From the NCBI GenBank assembly GCA_021325695.1, contig JAJTCR010000063.1, positions 1 to 7,030 on the forward strand: a stretch of DNA of 7,030 nt, read 5' to 3'. A model generated the notes under the pieces. It saw only the letters and a program-made list of their open reading frames with translations, did not search any database and was not told the origin of the DNA. Source of the DNA: Steroidobacteraceae bacterium. Lineage in GTDB: Bacteria > Pseudomonadota > Gammaproteobacteria > Steroidobacterales > Steroidobacteraceae. Both the position numbers and the translations under genes were made by a program. This document shows, in pieces, positions 4,443 to 7,030 of the stretch (positions are counted from its first letter, which is position 1; each line of letters opens with the position of its first letter).

Positions 4443-7030
4443 GTGTCCAGCGTGTGGAGCATCGCCCGCCGGATCGCCGACCGGGCGACGGCGCAGCCAT
4501 CGCGGCCGGCGTTGACCGTCGACGATTCGACGTTCAGTTACGCGGAACTCTGGGAACTCGCGTCGCACCTGGCCGGGCAATTGCCCGAAGCGACGTTGCA
4601 CGGGCCCGCGCCGGTCACCGCGGTGATGGCGCACCGGCACCTGTCGTCGTACACGGCGATCCTCGCGTGCCTCGTTCGTGGCCACACGTGGGTGCCGATC
4701 AACGTCCAGCATCCGGAGCGGCGCAACCTGGCGGCGCTGCGCAAGTCGGGGGCGCGACGGATCCTGTTCGGACCGCGCGCCGCCGACGCGCTGGACCGCA
4801 TGCGTGCGATTGCGCCAGGGCTCGAACTCGAACTCGTCGCGGCTCCGGACCGGAAGGGCGAGGCACCACGCGGTGGAGCGACCGCGGCGACGTCGTCCGG
4901 CGTCCCGGCCTCGCGTCGCGCCTACATCCTGTTCACGTCCGGCAGCACCGGGGAACCGAAGGGCGTGCCGATCACGCACGGCGCGCTGACGGGTTATCTC
5001 GAGGTGGCGTCGCGGCTGATGCCGACGGGCCCGGACGACCGGTACTCCCAGACGTTCGAGCTGACCTTCGACCTCTCCATCCATGACCTGCTGATGTGCT
5101 GGACCGCCGGCGCGCACCTGGTCGTGCCGACGCGCGCCGAATTGGCCAGACCGGCGGACTACGTGCGCCGGCACGCCATCACGCGCTGGTTTTCGGTGCC
5201 GTCGCTCGCCTATCAGATGCGACTGCAGAGCGAACTCGCGCCGGGCGCATTGCCGAGCCTGAGGACGTCGCTGTTCTGCGGCGAAGCGCTGCCGACACGG
5301 CTCGCGGACGAATGGGCGCTCGCGGCGCCGAACAGTGCAGTCGAGAACTGGTACGGCCCGACCGAGGCCACGATCGCCTGTGCGCGATACGTGCTGCCGC
5401 GGCCCGCGCCGGGCGTGACCCCGTCGCACGACATCGCGCCGATTGGCGCGGCGTTCGAAGGCATGTCCCTGTCGATCCACGCAGAGGACCTGGCGCCGGT
5501 GCCCGACGGCACGCCCGGGGAGTTGCTGCTGCGGGGCCGCCAGTTGTCGGAAGGATATCTAGATGACCCCGAGCGCAACGCCCGCGCCTTCGTGCGCCTG
5601 CCTGGCGCGGGCGAGTTCGCGTATCGCACCGGCGATCGGGTGGTGCGCGAGCCGGGCGGCCCGGTGCGTTTCCTCGGGCGGTTCGACCACCAGGTCAAGG
5701 TGCGTGGCTTTCGCGTGGAGCTGAACGAGATCGAGAGCGTCCTGCGTGAGGCCGCGGGCGGAGTGAATGCAATCGCGCTGTCCTGGCCACCGGACGAACC
5801 GTCGGGGCGCTTCGTCGTCGCGGCCCTCGAGACGGTCGGCATCGACGAGGCGGGCCTGCGCGAGGCGGCGGCACGGGCGCTCCCCGACTACATGGTGCCG
5901 GCACACCTGGTGTGCCTGCCCGCGTTCCCGGTCAACTCCAGTGGCAAGCTCGACCGGAAGGAGGTCGTCCGACGGGTCGAGGCCGTGCTGCACGATGCCG
6001 ACGGACAGGTGGATCTCTCCGGGCTGTCGCCACCCGCCCGTCGACTGATGGACGCCGTACTCACGGTGTCGCCGACCCTGTCACCAGCCCGCGTGATCAA
6101 GGCCGACACGCTGATGGCGGCCGGCATGGATTCGCTCAGCTTCATCAGTCTCACAGCGGAGATCGAGCGCCTCTACGGCCGAACGCTCGACCAGGACGAG
6201 GTCGTCAGGCTGTCGCTGATGTCGTTCGACGACATCGCCATGCACCTCGAACGCCGACGCGACTCCAGGCGCGGCCTGGGTCGATGGTTCGAGCGGTTGC
6301 TGGGCCGTCGGTCGAGCGTGGAGGGCCGCCTGAATCGCCGGACCAACCGGGTGCTGCAGTTCATCAAGCGGTTCCCGGCCGTGCTGGACCGCACGCGGAA
6401 GCCGCTCGTGCTCGGCGTCGGGTCTTCCGGCATGTTCCGCGCGTTGGCGCCGGGCGACTTCGCCGCCGAAGCGCGGCGGCTGGGCCGCGACGTCGAGTGC
6501 CTCAACGTCGGCATGGCCGCGATCAGCGTCGGGGGCATCGCGCGCCTCGCGAAATGGATCGCGGCCACCTGCGACCGTGCGGGTGTGCGTGCTGCGGTCG
6601 TGCTGTACGAACTGGACCCCGCGCAGGTGAGCGTCCTGCCGGGGCGTGGCGATGCGCAACTGCCGGACGTGTTTTTCAACGGCGAACTCGAACCGTTCCC
6701 CGACGGCCGATTCACGCCCGACTTCGAATGGTCGGCAGAAGACCGCGGCGCGTGGGTGCACGACCTGCCTGCGACGACGATCAAGCGGCGGGCCAACTGG
6801 GAAAAGGAGCGTGACACCGAAGTCGCGCGCATCTACGCCGGCGACGTGCCGTTCGTATCGGGCGCCCTCGAGGCGTGGCTCGGCGGCCTGCACGCCCTGC
6901 AATCCGTGAGCGAGCGCGTGATGGTGTTCATCCACCCGGCCAACGCAGCGATGATGAGCGAGCTGCCGGCGCGGTTCCGCGGCGAGCGTTTCGAGGCCGT
7001 CCTGCGGCGGATCTCGGCGATGGACGGGGT
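4443..7030 (+). CDS. Adenylation domain-carrier-SGNH (DltA/DltC/DltD-like) fusion, 3' end outside window
   Basis: An uninterrupted frame of at least 862 residues that runs off the window. Residues about 10-515 form an amino-acid adenylation domain with all core motifs: YILFTSGSTGEPKGV (161-175), FDLSIHD (209-215), NWYGPTEATIA (302-312), GELLLRGRQLSEGY (359-372), YRTGDRV (394-400), FLGRFDHQVKVRGFRVEL (410-427) and PVNSSGKLDRK (496-506, Lys502 catalytic). Residues 530-603 are a phosphopantetheine carrier with AGMDSLSFISL, Ser564 carrying the cofactor. A basic linker (604-650) follows. From 653 an SGNH/DltD-like domain begins: LVLGVGSSGMFRALAP (655-670, Ser662 the likely nucleophile) and LNVGMAAISVGGIARL (687-702); its C-terminal Asp/His block is not in the window. 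The known logic is that the A domain loads an amino acid onto the carrier; transfer by the SGNH part onto an acceptor is inferred. No signal peptide or membrane helix is visible, so all domains seem cytoplasmic. The retained Asp210 (GrsA position 235) favours an alpha-amino acid substrate. It follows a sulfotransferase gene by 2 bp. It could instead belong to a small secondary-metabolite pathway. Confidence 0.9.
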   Translation, partial: MSSVWSIARRIADRATAQPSRPALTVDDSTFSYAELWELASHLAGQLPEATLHGPAPVTAVMAHRHLSSYTAILACLVRGHTWVPINVQHPERRNLAALRKSGARRILFGPRAADALDRMRAIAPGLELELVAAPDRKGEAPRGGATAATSSGVPASRRAYILFTSGSTGEPKGVPITHGALTGYLEVASRLMPTGPDDRYSQTFELTFDLSIHDLLMCWTAGAHLVVPTRAELARPADYVRRHAITRWFSVPSLAYQMRLQSELAPGALPSLRTSLFCGEALPTRLADEWALAAPNSAVENWYGPTEATIACARYVLPRPAPGVTPSHDIAPIGAAFEGMSLSIHAEDLAPVPDGTPGELLLRGRQLSEGYLDDPERNARAFVRLPGAGEFAYRTGDRVVREPGGPVRFLGRFDHQVKVRGFRVELNEIESVLREAAGGVNAIALSWPPDEPSGRFVVAALETVGIDEAGLREAAARALPDYMVPAHLVCLPAFPVNSSGKLDRKEVVRRVEAVLHDADGQVDLSGLSPPARRLMDAVLTVSPTLSPARVIKADTLMAAGMDSLSFISLTAEIERLYGRTLDQDEVVRLSLMSFDDIAMHLERRRDSRRGLGRWFERLLGRRSSVEGRLNRRTNRVLQFIKRFPAVLDRTRKPLVLGVGSSGMFRALAPGDFAAEARRLGRDVECLNVGMAAISVGGIARLAKWIAATCDRAGVRAAVVLYELDPAQVSVLPGRGDAQLPDVFFNGELEPFPDGRFTPDFEWSAEDRGAWVHDLPATTIKRRANWEKERDTEVARIYAGDVPFVSGALEAWLGGLHALQSVSERVMVFIHPANAAMMSELPARFRGERFEAVLRRISAMDG

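Noticed and set aside
3307..4500. 397-codon minus-strand open frame opposite the plus-strand sulfotransferase
   Set aside because: The plus strand has intact sulfotransferase motifs; the minus-strand translation resembles no protein family and covers the divergent promoter gap.
4413..5480. 355-codon minus-strand open frame opposite the adenylation domain
   Set aside because: Its translation is Arg-rich and motif-free, while the plus strand encodes an unmistakable adenylation domain over the same bases.

Overview
This is a GC-rich window (roughly two-thirds G+C by eye) that looks like a chromosome segment of a Gram-negative bacterium. A DUF4382-type lipoprotein with a clear lipobox, a small Sec-exported protein, and Shine-Dalgarno sequences of the AGGAG type all fit a proteobacterium. 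A high-GC gammaproteobacterium is the best guess, but the sequence alone does not fix the genus. No rRNA, tRNA, CRISPR array or recognisable insertion sequence was found.

Left part (1-1584). A DUF4382 lipoprotein gene (31-699, minus) appears to lose its C-terminal module where the sequence turns abruptly AT-rich near the left edge (about 1-42). Divergent from it is a small muconolactone-isomerase-like protein (899-1198, plus). It converges, with a 14-bp gap, on a small secreted protein of unknown function (1213-1584, minus).

Centre (1680-4440). Two sulfotransferase genes of different subtypes diverge from an 80-bp intergenic region that carries a perfect 8-bp inverted repeat (3323-3341). The minus-strand sulfotransferase (2378-3310) overlaps by ATGA an AlaX-type aminoacyl-tRNA editing hydrolase (1680-2381), and the small secreted protein may be the third gene of that transcript. 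The plus-strand sulfotransferase (3391-4440) is followed after 2 bp by the most interesting gene.

Right part (4443-7030, open at the window end). One continuous reading frame starts at GTG 4443, has no stop before the edge, and encodes at least 862 residues. It holds a complete amino-acid adenylation domain, a phosphopantetheine carrier domain, a basic linker, and the start of an SGNH/DltD-like domain. It therefore resembles DltA, DltC and DltD of the D-alanylation pathway joined in one chain, with no visible membrane segment. Working hypothesis (inference): this locus decorates a glycan or other surface or secreted molecule with sulfate and an activated amino acid. A membrane O-acyltransferase (DltB/MBOAT type) just beyond the right edge would be the decisive missing partner.
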